A stretch of DNA of 64,000 bases from Cervus elaphus. Its lineage: Eukaryota; Chordata; Mammalia; Artiodactyla; Cervidae. Below the pieces are notes generated by a model. It searched no databases. It was not told the DNA's origin and worked only from the letters and a program-made list of their open reading frames with translations. How positions within the stretch are numbered: the stretch's first letter is position 1; each line of letters begins with the position of its first letter. This document shows, piece by piece, positions 49,801-61,973 of the stretch. The DNA lies in assembly GCF_910594005.1 (NCBI RefSeq), contig NC_057827.1, forward strand, positions 3,906,001 through 3,970,000, read 5' to 3'. Made by a program: the position numbers and the translations under genes.

Positions 49801-51633
49801 GGGGATTCAGACATCCTTTCATCTTGGGAGATGCAAGACGAGCCTGCATTCAAGTCACTGCAGGGATATCCCGCCTTATTTCACGTCAGGGCATCATGGT
49901 GTCCATTCCACTTGAGGCCGCAAAATCAGTGTCCCTCTCACATAGCTAGAGCTGAGAGAAGCCTCCTCTTGAGGTGCTTGTGGTAAGGTGCTATTCTTCT
50001 GGAGTCGAAGCCAGGGACTAACCTCTCATCTCGAGTTGATTTGTGGTTCCCGGAGCTCTTTCGTGTTGCTACAGTGACCTCAGGATCCCTCTAGCCTTGA
50101 AACAGTGTTCTTGGGGTTTCTCTGGAGTGCCACCAAGGAAATCAAGGCTCCTTTCATGTGTGATGTGCAACACGGAATTGCTCTGCACGCAGTGCAGGGG
50201 AATCGGGCCTCATCTCGCGGCGAGGGGGAAGTCTCATGGTTTTTCTCGAGTTGCGGCGGGAACCTGGGGTATATTCTCGAGTTACGACGGGGATGGCCCT
50301 TCTACACACGTGTTTGTTCAGCAACGTTAGGACTCCTGCCTAGTTGCGAGGGACAACTCGGGATTCTCCTCGAGGCTTGGCAGGGCAATTGGGACGCCTC
50401 TCCAGCTGAGGCGGGAGACCAAGGGTCCCTTTCCATGTGCCACAGGAATCCTGGGACTCCTATCAAGTTTCACGAGGAGTCAGGCATCGTCTCCTTTGGA
50501 GGCACTGATCTCCGCGTACCTCTGGAGTTTTCAAAGGATGTGAGGCCTCCGGTCGCCATGAGGTGGGGAACTAGGTCTTTCTCTGTGGTCTCCACAGGGG
50601 ATTCAGACATCCTTTCGTCTTGGGAGATACAAGACAAACCTGCATTCAAGTCGCTGCAGGGATATCCGGCCTTATTTTGCGTCAGGGCATCGCGGTATCC
50701 ATTCCACTTGAGGCCTCAAACTCAGGGTCCCTCTCACATAACTAGAGCTGAGAGAAGCCTCCTCTTGAGGGGCTTGTGGTAAGGTGGTATTCCTCTGGAG
50801 TCGAAGCCAGGGACTAACCTCTCATCTCGAGTTGATTTTTGGTCCACGGAGCTCTTTCGTGTTGCTACAGTGACCTCAGGATCCTCTAGCCTTGAAACAG
50901 TGTTCTTGGGGTTTCTCTGGAGTGCCACCAAGGAAATCAAGGCTCCTTTCATGTGTGATGTGCAACACGGAATTGCTCTGCACGCAGTGCAGGGGAATCG
51001 GGCCTCATCTCGCGGCGAGGGGGAAGTCTCATGGTTTTTCTCGAGTTGCGGCGGGAACCTGGGGTATATTCTCGAGTTACGACGGGGATGGCCCTTCTAC
51101 ACACGTGTTTGTTCAGCGACGTCAGGACTCCTGCCTAGTTGCGAGAGACAACTCGGGATTCTCCTCGACGCTTGGCAGGGCAATTGGGACGCCTCTCCAG
51201 CTGAGGCGGGAGACCAAGGGTCCCTTTCCATGTGCCACAGGAATCCTGGGACTCCTATCAAGTTTCACGAGGAGTCAGGCATCGTCTCCTTTGGAGGCAC
51301 TGATCTCCGCGTACCTCTGGAGTTTTCAAAGGATGTGAGGCCTCCGGTCGCCATGAGGTGGGGAACTAGGTCTTTCTCTGTGGTCTCCACAGGGGATTCA
51401 GACATCCTTTCATCTTGGGAGATTCAAGACGAGCCTGCATTCAAGTCACTGCAGGGATATCCGGCCTTATTTCGAGTCAGGGCATCGCGGTGTCCATTCC
51501 TCTTGAGGCCGCAAACTCAGGGTCCCTCTCACATACCTAGAGCTGAGAGAAGCCTCCTCTTGAGATGCTTGTGGTAAGGTGGTATTCCTCTGGAGTCGAA
51601 GCCAGGGACTAACCTCTCATCTCGAGTTGATTT
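46858..51633 (+). repeat. Six-monomer higher-order repeat, full copy 2 (a-b-c-d-e-f)
   Basis: M59 a (46858), M60 b (47654), M61 c (48450), M62 d (49247), M63 e (50043), M64 f (50839); the same six lengths as copy 1. From 47654 to 51633 I can find only a handful of differences from 42878-46857, such as GTAAGATGG near 49190. Both copies share ATATCTAGTCAGG in b, where the b of block IV and M48 read ATATCGAGTCAGG. These two copies are therefore each other's closest relatives and the duplication is young. Confidence 0.93.
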
Positions 51634-54021
51634 GTGGTTCACGGAGCTCTTTCGTGTTGCTACAGTGACCTCAGGATCCCTCGAGCCTTGAAACAGTGTT
51701 CTTGGGGTTTCTCTGGAGTGCCACAAAGGAAATCAAGGCTCCTTTCATGTGTGATGTGCAACACGGAATTGCTCTGCATGCAGTGCAGGTTAATCGGACC
51801 TGAACTCGCGGCGAGGGGGAAGTCTCATGGTTTTTCTCGAGTTGCGGCGGGAACCTGGGGTATATTCTCGAGTTACGATGGGGATGGCCCTTCCACACAC
51901 GTGTTTCTTCAGCGATGTCAGGACTCCTGCCTAGTTGCGAGGGACAACTCGGGATTCTCCTCGAGGCTTGGCAGGGCAATTGGGACGCCTCTCCAGCTGA
52001 GGCGGGAGACCAAGGGTCCCTTTCCACGTGCCACAGGAATCCTGGGACTCCTATCAAGTTTCACGAGGAGTCAGGCATCGTCTCCTTTGGAGGCACTGAT
52101 CTCCGCGTACCTCTGGAGTTTTCAAAGGATGTGAGGCCTCCGGTCGCCATGAGGTGGGGACATAGGTCTTTCTCTGTGGTCTACACAGGGGATTCAGACA
52201 TCCTTCCGTCTTGGGAGATGCAAGACGAGCCTGCATTCAAGTCACTGCAGGGATATCCGGCCTTATATCGAGTCAGGGCATCGCGGTGTCCATTCCACTT
52301 GAGGCCACAAACTCAGGGTCCCTCTCACATACCTAGAGCTGAGAGAAGCCTCCTTTTGAGGTGCTTGTGATAAGGTGGTATTACTCTGGAGTCGAAGCCA
52401 GGGACTAACCTCTCATCTCGAGTTGATTTGTGGTCCACGGAGCTCTTTCCTGTTGTTACAGTGACCTCAGGATCCCTCTAGCCTTGAAACAGTGTTCTTG
52501 GGGTTTCTCTGGAGTGCCATCAAGGAAATCAAGGCTCCTTTCATGTGTGATGTGCAAGACGGAATTGCTCTGCACGCAGTGCAGGGGAATCGGGCCTCAT
52601 CTCGCGGCGAGGGGGAAGTCTCATGGTTTTTCTCGAGTTGCGGCGGGAACCTGGGGTATATTCTCGAGTTACGACGGGGATGGCCCTTCCACCCACGTGT
52701 TTGTTCAGCGACGTCAGGACTCCTGCCTAGTTGCGAGGGACAACTCAGGATTCTCCTCGAGGTTTGGCAGGGCAATTGGGATGCCTCTCCAGCTGAGGTG
52801 GGAGACCAAGGGTCCCTTTCCACGTGCCACAGGAATCCAGGCACTCCTATCAAGTTTCACGAGAAGTCAGGCAACGTCTCCTTTGGAGGCACTGATCTCC
52901 GCGTACCTCTGGAGTTTTCAAAGGATGTGAGGCCTCCGGTCGCGATGAGGTGGGGAACTAGGTCTTTCTCTGTGGTCTCCACAGGAGATTCAGACATACT
53001 TTCGTCTTGGGAGATGCAAGACGAGCCTGCATTCAAGTCACTGCAGGGATATCCGGCCTTATTTCGAGTCAGGGCATCGCGGTGTCCATTCCACTTGAGG
53101 CTGCAAACTCAGGGTTCCTCTCACATACCTAGAGCTGAGAGAAGCCTCCTCTTGAGGTGCTTGTGGTAAGGTGGTATTCCTCTGGAGTCGAAGCCAGGGA
53201 CTAACCTCTCATCTCGAGTTGATTTTTGGTCCACGGAGCTCTTTCGTGTTGCTACAGTGACCTCAGGATCCCTCTAGCCTTGAAACAGTGTTCTTGGGGT
53301 TTCTCTGGAGTGCCATCAAGGAAATCAAGGCTCCTTTCATGTGTGATGTGCAACAGGGAATTGCTCTGCACGCAGTGCAGGGGAATCGGGCCTCATCTCG
53401 CGGCGAGGGGAAAGTCTCATGGTTTTTCTCGAGTTGCGGCGGGAACCTGGGGTATATTCTCGAGTTACGACGGGGATGGCCCTTCCACCCACGTGTTTGT
53501 TCAGCGACGTCAGGACTCCTGCCTAGTTGCGAGGGACAACTCGGGATTCTACTCGAGGCTTGGCAGGGCAATTGGGACGCCTCTCCAGCTGAGGCGGGAG
53601 ACCAAGGGTCCCTTTCCTCGTACCACAGGAATCCTGGAACTCCTATCAAGTTTCACGAGGAGTCAGGCATCGTCTCCTTTGGAGGCACTGATCTCCGCGT
53701 ACCTCTGGAGTTTTCAAAGGATGTGAGGCCTCCTGTCGCGTAGAGCTGGTGAACTAGGTCTTTCTCTGTGGTCTACACAGGTGATTCAGACATCCTTTCG
53801 TCTTGGGAGATGCAAGACGAGCCTGCATTCAAGTCACTGCAGGGATATCCGGCCTTATTTCGAGTCAGGGCATCGCGGTGTCCATTCCACTTGAGGCCAC
53901 AAACTCAGGGTCCCTCTCACATACCTAGAGCTGAGAGAAGCCTCCTCTTGAGGTGCTTGTGGTAAGGTGGTATTCCTCTGGAGTCGAAGCCAGGGACTAA
54001 CCTCTCATCTCGAGTTGATTT
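51634..54021 (+). repeat. Block X: a-g-h trimer, copy 2 (M65-M67)
   Basis: M65 (51634) is a and continues the hexamer register after f. It is followed by g (M66, 52430) and h (M67, 53226) instead of b and c. M66 matches M44 with no coding-scale difference visible. M67 has the same GTCGCGTAGAGCTGGTG mark as M45. The a monomer is thus the shared switch point between the a-b-c-d-e-f and a-g-h strings. M65 has a private GCCACAAAGG. Confidence 0.87.
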
Positions 54022-57000
54022 GTGGTCCACGGAGCTCTTTCCTGTTGTTACAATGACCTCAGGATCCCTCTAGCCTTGAAACAGTGTTCTTGGGGTTTCT
54101 CTGGAGTGCCATCAAGGAAATCAAGGCTCCTTTCATGTGTGATGTCCAACACGGAATTGCTCTGCACGCAGTGCAGGGGAATCGGGCCTCATCTCGCGGC
54201 GAGGGGGAAGTCTCATGGTTTTTCTCGAGTTGCGGCGGGAACCTGGGGTATATTCTAGAGTTACGTCGGGGATGGCCCTTCCACCCAAGTGTTTGTTCAG
54301 CGACGTCAGGACTCCTGCCTAGTTGCGAGGGACAACTCGGGATTCTACTCGAGGCTTGGCAGGGCAATTGGGACGCCTCTCCAGCTGAGACGGGAGACAA
54401 AGGGTCCCTTTCCACGTGCCACAGGAATCCTGGAACTCCTATCAAGTTTCACGAGGAGTCAGGCATCGTCTCCTTTGGAGGCACTGATCTCCGCGTACCT
54501 CTGGAGTTTTCAAAGGATGTGAGGCCTCCGGTCGCCATGAGGTAGGGAAATAGGTTATTCTCTGTGGTCTCCTCAGGGGATTCAGACATCCTTTCATCTT
54601 GGGAGATGCAAGACGAGCCTGCATTCAAGTCACTGCAGGGATATCCGGCCTTATTTCGAGTCAGGGCATCATGGTGTCCATTCCACTTGAGGCCGCAAAA
54701 TCAGGGTCCCTCTCACATACCTAGAGCTGAGAGAAGCCTCCTCTTGAGGTGCTTGTGGTAATGTGGTATTCCTCTGGAGTCGAAGCCAGGGACTAACCTC
54801 TCATCTTGAGTTGATTTTTGGTCCACGGAGCTCTTTAGTGTTGCTACAGTGACCTCAGGATCCCTCTAGCCTTGAAACAGAGTTCTTGGGGTTTCTCTGG
54901 AGTGCCATCAAGGAAATCAAGGCTCCTTTCATGTGTGATGTGCAACACGGAATTGCTCTGCACGCAGTGCAGGGGAATCGGGCCTCATCTCGCGGCGAGG
55001 GGGAAGTCTCATGGTTTTTCTCCAGTTGCGGCGGGAACCTGAGATATATTCTCCAGTTACGACGGGGACGGCCCTTAAACACACACGTGTTTGTTCAGCG
55101 ACGGCAATACTCCTGCCTAGTTGCGAGGGACAACTCGGGATTCTACTCGAGGCTTGGTAGGGCAATTGGGACGCCTCTCCAGCTGAGGCGGGAGACCAAG
55201 GGTCCCTTTCCACGTACAGAGGAATCCTGGGACACCTATCAAGTTTCACGAGGAGTCAGGCATCGTCTCCTTTGGAGGCACTGACCTCCGCGTACCTCTG
55301 GAGTTTTCAAAGGATGTGAGGCCTCCGGTCGCGATGAGGTGGGGAACTAGGTCTTTCTCTGTGGTCTCCACAGGGGATTCACACATCCTTTCATCTTGGG
55401 AGATGCAAGACGAGCCTGCATTCAAGTCACTGCAGGGATATCCGGCCTTATTTCGAGTCAGGGCATCGCCGTGTCCATTCCACTTGAGGCCGCAATCTCA
55501 GGGTCCCTCTCACATACCTAGAGTTGAGAGAAGCCTCCTCTTGAGGTGCTTGTGGTAAGGTGGTATTCCTCTGGAGTCGAAGCCAGGGACTAACCTCTCA
55601 TCTCGAGTTGATTTTTGGTCCATGGAGCTCTTTCGTGTTGCTACAGTGACCTCAGGATTCCTCTAGCCTTGAAACAGTGTTCTTGGGGTTTCTCTGGAGT
55701 GCCACCAAGGAAATCAAGGCTCCTTTCATGTGTGATGTGCAACACGGAATTGCTCTGCACGCAGTGCAGGGGAATCGGGCATCATCTCGCGGCGAGGGGG
55801 AAGTCTCATGGTTTTTCTCGAGTTACGCGGGAACCTGGGGTATATTCTCGAGTTACGACGGGGATGTCCCTTCTACACAAGTGTTTCTTCAGCGACGTCA
55901 GGACTCCTACCTAGTTGCGAGGGACAACTCGGGATTCTCCTCGAGGCTTGGCAGGGCAATTGGGACGCCTCTCCAGCTGAGGCGGAAGACCAAGGGTCCC
56001 ATTCCATGTGCCACAGGAATCCTGGGACTCCTATCAAGTTTCACGAGGAGTCAGGCATCGTCTCCTTTGGAGGCACTGATCTCCGCGTACCTCTGGAGTT
56101 TTCAAAGGATGTGAGGCCTCCGGTCGCCATGAGGTGGGGAACTAGGTCTTTCTCTGTGGTCTCCACAGGGGATTCAGACATCCTTTCGTCTTGGGAGATG
56201 CAAGACAAACCTGCATTCACGTCACTGCATGGATATCCGGCCTTATTTTGCGTCAGGGCATCGCGGTATCCATTCCACTTGAGGCCGCAAACTCAGGGTC
56301 CCTCTCACAAAACTAGAGCTGAGAGAAGCCTCCTCTTGAGGGGCTTGTGGTAAGGTGGTATTCCTCTGGAGTCGAAGCCAGGGACTAACCTCTCATCTCG
56401 AGTTGATTTTTGGTCCACGGAGCTCTTTCGTGTTGCTACAGTGACCTCAGGATCCTCTAGCCTTGAAACAGTGTTCTTGGGGTTTCTCTGGAGTGCCATC
56501 AAGGAAATTAAGGCTCCTTTCATGTGTGATGTGCAACACGGAATTGCTCTGCACGCAGTGCAGGGGAATCGGGCCTCATCTCGCGGCGAGGGGGAAGTCT
56601 CATTGTTTTTCTCGAGTTGCGGCGGGAACCTGGGGTATATTTTCGAGTTACGACGGGGATGGCCCTTCCACACACGTGTTTATTCAGCGATGGCAGGACT
56701 CCTGCCTAGTTGCGAACGACAACTCGGGATTCTCCACGAGGCTTGGCAGGGCAATTGGGACGCCTCTCCAGCTGAGGCGGGAGACCAAGGGTCCCTTTCC
56801 ATGTGCCACAGGAATCCTGGGACTCCTATCAAGTTTCACGAGGAGTCAGGCATCGTCTCCTTTGGAGGCACTGATCTCCGCGTACCTCTGGAGTTTTCAA
56901 AGGATGTGAGGCCTACGGTCGCAATGAAGTGGGGAACTAGGTCTTTCTCTGTGGTCTCCACAGGGGATTCAGACATCCTTTCATCTTGGGAGATGCAAGA

Positions 57001-58795
57001 CGAGCCTGCATTCAAGTCACTGCAGGGATATCCGGCCTTATTTCACGTCAGGGCATCATGGTGTCCATTCCACTTGAGGCCGCAAAATCAGTGTCCCTCT
57101 CACATAGCTAGAGCTGAGAGAAGCCTCCTCTTGAGGTGCTTGTGGTAAGGTGGTATCCCTCTGGAGTCGAAGCCAGGGACTAACCTCTCATCTCGAGTTG
57201 ATTTGTGGTTCCCGGAGATCTTTCGTGTTGCTACAGTGACCTCAGGATCCCTCTAGCCTGGAAACAGTGTTCCTGGGGTTTCTCTGGAGTGCCACCAAGG
57301 AAATCAAGGCTCTTTTCATGTGTGATGTGCAAAACGGAATTGCTCTGCACGCAGTGCAGGGGAATCGGGCCTCATTTTGCGGCGAGGGGAAGTCTCATGG
57401 TTTTTCTCGAGTTGCGGCGGGAACCTGGGGTATATTCTCGAGTTACGACGGGGATGGCCCTTTTACACACGTGTTTCTTCAGCGACGTCAGGACTCCTGC
57501 CTAGTTGCGAGGGACAACTCGGGATTCCCCTCGAGGCTTGGCAGGGCAATTGGGACGCCTCTCCAGCTGAGGCGGGAGACCAAGGGTCCCTTTCCATGTG
57601 CCACAGGAATCCTGGGACTCCTATCAAGTTTCACGAGGAGTCAGGCATCGTCTCCTTTGGAGGCAATGATCTCCGCGTACCTCTGGAGTTTTCAAAGGAT
57701 GTGAGGCCTTCGGTCGCGATGAGGTGGGGAACTAGGTCTTTCTCTGTGGTCTCCATAGGGCATTCAGACATCCTTTCATCTTGGGAGATGCAAGAAGAGC
57801 CTGCATTCAAGTCACTGCAGGGATGTCCGGCCTTATATCGAGTCAGGGCATCGCGGTGTCCATTCCACTTGAGGCCGCAAATTCAGGGTCCTTCTCACAT
57901 ACCTAGAGCTGAGAGAAGCCTCCACTTCAGGTGCTTGTGGTAAGGTGGTATTCCTCTGGAGTCGAAGCCAGGAACTAACCTCTCATCTCGAGGTGATTTT
58001 TGGTCCACGGAGCTCTTTCGTGTTGCTACAGTGACCTCAGGATGCCTCTAGCCTTGAAACAGAGTTCTTGGGGTTTCTCTGGAGTGCCATCAAGGAAATC
58101 AAGGCTCCTTTCATGTGTGATGTGCAACACGGAATTGCTCTGCACGCAGTGCAGGGGAATCGGGCCTCATCTCGCGGCGAGGGGGAAGTCTCATGGTTTT
58201 CCTCCAGTTGCGGCGGGAACCTGGGATATATTCTCCATTTACGACGGGGATGGCCCTTCCACACACGTGTTTGTTCAGCGACGTCAGGACTCCTGCCTAG
58301 TTGCGAGGGACAACTCGGGATTCTCCTCGAGGCTTGGCAGGGCAATTGGGACGCCTCTCCAGCTGAGGCGGGAGACCAAGGGTCCCTTTCCATGTGCCAC
58401 AGGAATCCTGGGACTCCTATCAAGTTTCACGAGGAGTCAGGCATCGTCTCCTTTGGAGGCACTGATCTCTGCGTACCTCTGGAATTTTCAAAGGATGTGA
58501 GGCCTCCGGTCGCGATGAGGTGGGGAACTAGGTCATTCTCTGTGGTCTCCACAGGGGATTCAGACATCCTCTAGACTTGGGTGATGCAAGACGAGCCTGC
58601 ATTCAAGTCACTGCAGTGATTTCCGGCCTTATTTCGAGTCAGGGCATCGCGGTGTCCATTCCAATTGAGGCCGCAAACTCAGGGTCCCTCTCACATAGAT
58701 AGAGCTGAGAGAAGCCTCCTCTTGAGGTGCTTGTGGTAAGGTGGTATTCCTCTGGAGTCGAAGCCAGGGACTAACCTTTCATCTCGAGTTGATTT
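54022..58795 (+). repeat. Block XI: mosaic monomers M68-M73
   Basis: M68 (54022) mixes h-like marks (TTCTACTCGAGG, CCTGGAACTCC) with TCTAGAGTTACGTCGGGG, otherwise seen only in M0 and M26. M69 (54818, 797 bp) is c. M70 (55615) has a d-like head and an e tail (AGACAAACCTGC, GAGGGGCTTG). M71 (56410) has an f head (GGATCCTCTAG) and a d tail (CTCCACGAGGC, CCTACGGTCGCAATGAAG). M72 (57205) has an e/b-like head and a b-like tail. M73 (58000) has a c-type head (AGGATGCCTC, ACAGAGTTC) but a consensus middle. M70, M71 and M72 are each 795 bp through different single-base losses. The mosaic suggests repeated exchange at the edge of the homogenised hexamer region. Confidence 0.7.
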
Positions 58796-61700
58796 TTGGT
58801 CCACGGAGCTCTTTCTTGTTACTACAGTGAGCTCAGGATCCCTCCATTCTTGAAGCAATGTTCTTGGGGTTTTTCTGGAGTGCCATCAAGAAAATCAAGG
58901 CTCCTCTCATGTGTGATGTGCAACACGGAATTGCTCTGCACGCAGGGCAGGGGAATCGGGCCTCATCTCGCGGTGAGGGGGAATTCTCATGCTTTTTCTC
59001 GACTTGCGGCGGGAACCTGGGGTATATTCTCGAGTTACGACGGGGATGGCCCTTCCACCCACGTGTTTGTTCAGCGACGTCAAGACTCCTGCCTAGTTGC
59101 GAGGGACAACTCGGGATTCTCCTCGAGGCTTGGCAGGGCAATTGGGACTCCTCTCCAGCTGAGGCGGGAGACCAAGGGTCCCTTTCCACGTGCCACAGGA
59201 ATCCTGGGACTCCTATCAAGTATCACGAGGAGTCAGGCATCGACTCCTTTGGAGGCACTGATCTCCGCGTACCTCTGGAATTTTCAAAGGATGTGAGGCC
59301 TCCGGTCGCGATGAGGTGGGGAAGTAGGTTTTCTCTGTGGTCTCCACAGGGGATTCAGTCATCCTTTCATCTTGGGAGATGCAAGACGAGCCTGCATTCA
59401 AGTCACTGCAGCGATATCCGGCCTTATTTCGAGTCAGGGCATCGAGGTGTCCATTCCACTTGAGGCCGCAAAATCAGGGTCCCTCTCACATACCTAGAGC
59501 TGAGAGAAGCCTCCTCTTGAGGTGCTTCTGGAAAGGTGGTATTCCTCTGGAGTCGAAGCCAGGGACTAACCTCTCATCTCGAGTTGATTTTTGGTCCACG
59601 GAGCTCTTTCGTGTTGCTACAGTGACCTCAGGATCCCTCTAGCCTTGAAACAGTGTTCTTGGGGTTTTTCTGGAGTGCCATCAAGGAAATCAAGGCTCCT
59701 TTCATGTGTGATGTGCAACACGGAATTGCTCTGCACGCACTGCAGGGGAATCGGGCCTCATCTCGCGGCGAGGGGGAAGTCTCATGGTTTTTCTCGAGTT
59801 GCTGTGGGAACCTGGGGTATATTCTCGAATTACGACGGGGATGGCCCTTACACACACGAGCTTGTTCAGCCACGTCAGGACTCCTGCCTAGTTGCGAGGG
59901 ACAACTCGGGATTCTCCTCGAGGCTTGGCAGGGCAATTGGGACGCCTCTCCAGCTGAGGGGGGAGACCAAGTGTCCCTTTCCACGTGCCACAGGAATCTT
60001 GGGACTCCTATCAAGTTTCGCGAGGAGTCCGGCATCGTCTCCTTTGGAGGCACTGATCTCCGCGTACCTCTGGAGTTTTCAAAGGATGTGAGCCCTCCGG
60101 TCGCGATGAAGTGGGGAACTAGGTCTTTCTCTGTGGTCTCCACAGGGGATTCAGACATCCTTTCGTCTTGGGAGATGCAAAACGAGACTGCATTTAAGTC
60201 ACTGCAGGGATATCCGGCCTTATTTCGAGTCAGGGCATCGCGGTGTCCATTCCACTTGAGGCCGCAAACTCAGGGTCCCTCTCACATAGCTAGAGCTGAG
60301 AGAAGCCTCCTCTTGAGGTGCTTGTGGTAAGGTGGTATTCCTCTGGAGTCGAAGCCAGGGACTAACCTCTCATCTCGAGTTGATTTTTGGTCCACGGAGC
60401 TCTTTCTTGTTGCTACAGTGACCTCAGGATCCCTCTAGCCTTGAAACAGTGTTCTTGGGGTTTCTTTGAAGTGCCATCAAGGAAATCAAGGCTCCTTTCA
60501 TGTGTGATGTGCAAGACGGAATTGCACTGCACGCACTGCAGGGAAATCAGGCCAAATCTCGCGGCGAGGGGGAAGTCTCATGGTTTTTCTCGAGTTGCTG
60601 TGTGAACCTGGGGTATATTCTCGAGTTACGACGGGGTGGCCCTTCCACCCACGTGTTCGTTCAGCGACGTCAGGACTCCTGCCTAGTTCCGAGGGACAAC
60701 TCGGGATTCTCCTCGAGGCTTGGCAGGGCAATTGGGATGCCTCTCCAGCTGAGACGGGAGACCAAGGGTCCCTTTCCACGTGCCACGGGAATCCTGGGAC
60801 TCCTATCAAGTTTCACGAGGAGTCAGGCATCGTCTCCTTTGGAGGCACTGATCTCCGCGTACCTCTGTAGTTTTCAAAGAATGTGAGGCCTCCGGTCGCG
60901 ATGAGGTGGGGAAGTAGGTCTTTCTCTGTGGTCTCCACAGGGGTTTCAGATATCCTTTCGTTTCGGAGATTGAAGACGAGCCTGCATTAAAGTCACTGCA
61001 GGGATATCCGGCCTTATTTCGAGTCAGGGCATCGCGGTGTCCATTCCACTTGAGGCCGCAAACTCAGGGTCCCTCTCACATATATAGAGCTGAAAGAAGC
61101 CTCCTCTTGAGGTGCTTGTGGTAAGGTGGTATTCCTCTGGAGTCGAAGCCAGGGACTAACCTCTCATCTCGAGTTATTTTTGGTCCACGGAGCTCTTTTG
61201 TGTGGCTACAGTGACCTCAGGATCCCTCTACCTTGAAACAGTGTTCTTGGGGTTTCTCTGGAGTGCCATCAAGGAAATCAAGGCTCCTTTGATGTGTGAT
61301 GTGCAAGACGGAATTGCTCTGCACGCAGTGCAGGGGAATCGGGCCTCATCTCACGGCGAGGGGGAAGTCTCATGGTTTTTCTCGAGTTGCGGCGGGAACC
61401 TGGGGTATATTCTCGAGTTACGACGGGGTTGGCCCTTCCACACACGTGCTTGTTCAGCGACGTCAGGACTCCTGCCTAGTTGCAAGGGACAACTCGGGAT
61501 TCTGATCGAGGCTTTGCAGGGCAATTGGGACGCCTCTCCAGCTGAGCGGGGAGACCAAGTGTCCCTTTCCACGTGCCACATTAATCTTGGGGCTCCTATC
61601 AAGTTTCACGAGGAGTCAGGCATCGTCTCCTTTGGAGGCACTGATCTCCGCGTACCTCTGGATTTTTCAAAGGATGTGAGGCCTCCGGTCGCGATGAGGT

Positions 61701-61973
61701 GGGGAAGTAGGTTTTCTCTGTGGTCTCCACAGGGGATTCAGACATCCTTTCGTCTTCGGAGATGCAAGACGAGCCTGCATTCAAGTCACTGCAGGGATAT
61801 TCGGCCTTATTTCGAGTCAGGGCATCACGGTGTCCATTCCACTTGAGGCCGCAAACTCAGGGTCCCTCTCACATATCTAGAGCTGAGAGGAGCCTCCTCT
61901 TGAGGTGCTTGTGGTAAGGTGGTATTCCTCTGGAGTCGAAGCCAGGGACTAACCTCTCATCTCGAGTTGATTT
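58796..61973 (+). repeat. Block XII: diverged monomers M74-M77
   Basis: M74 (58796) is the most diverged in the window: TACTACAGTGAGCTCAGG, CTCCATTCTTGAAGCAATG, GGGGAATTCTCATGC (an EcoRI site), CTCGACTTGCGG. M75 (59591) and M76 (60387) repeat the M6-tail to M7-head junction: GAGGGGGGAGACC, TTTCGCGAGGAGTCCGG, GTGAGCCCTCC, then CTTGTTGCTAC and TTGAAGTGCC. M77 (61180) is 794 bp. M76 is 793 bp, with losses in CGACGGGGTGGCC and GAGTTATTTTTGG. Indels are denser here than elsewhere, as expected of monomers not recently homogenised. Confidence 0.8.

Noticed and set aside
42082..51633. Assembly duplication artefact producing the two hexamer copies
   Set aside because: The copies differ at several scattered sites (head of M53, 43464, about 49190), and a third partial copy (38898-42081) differs more, as expected of real tandem copies. 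Long-read support would still be decisive.
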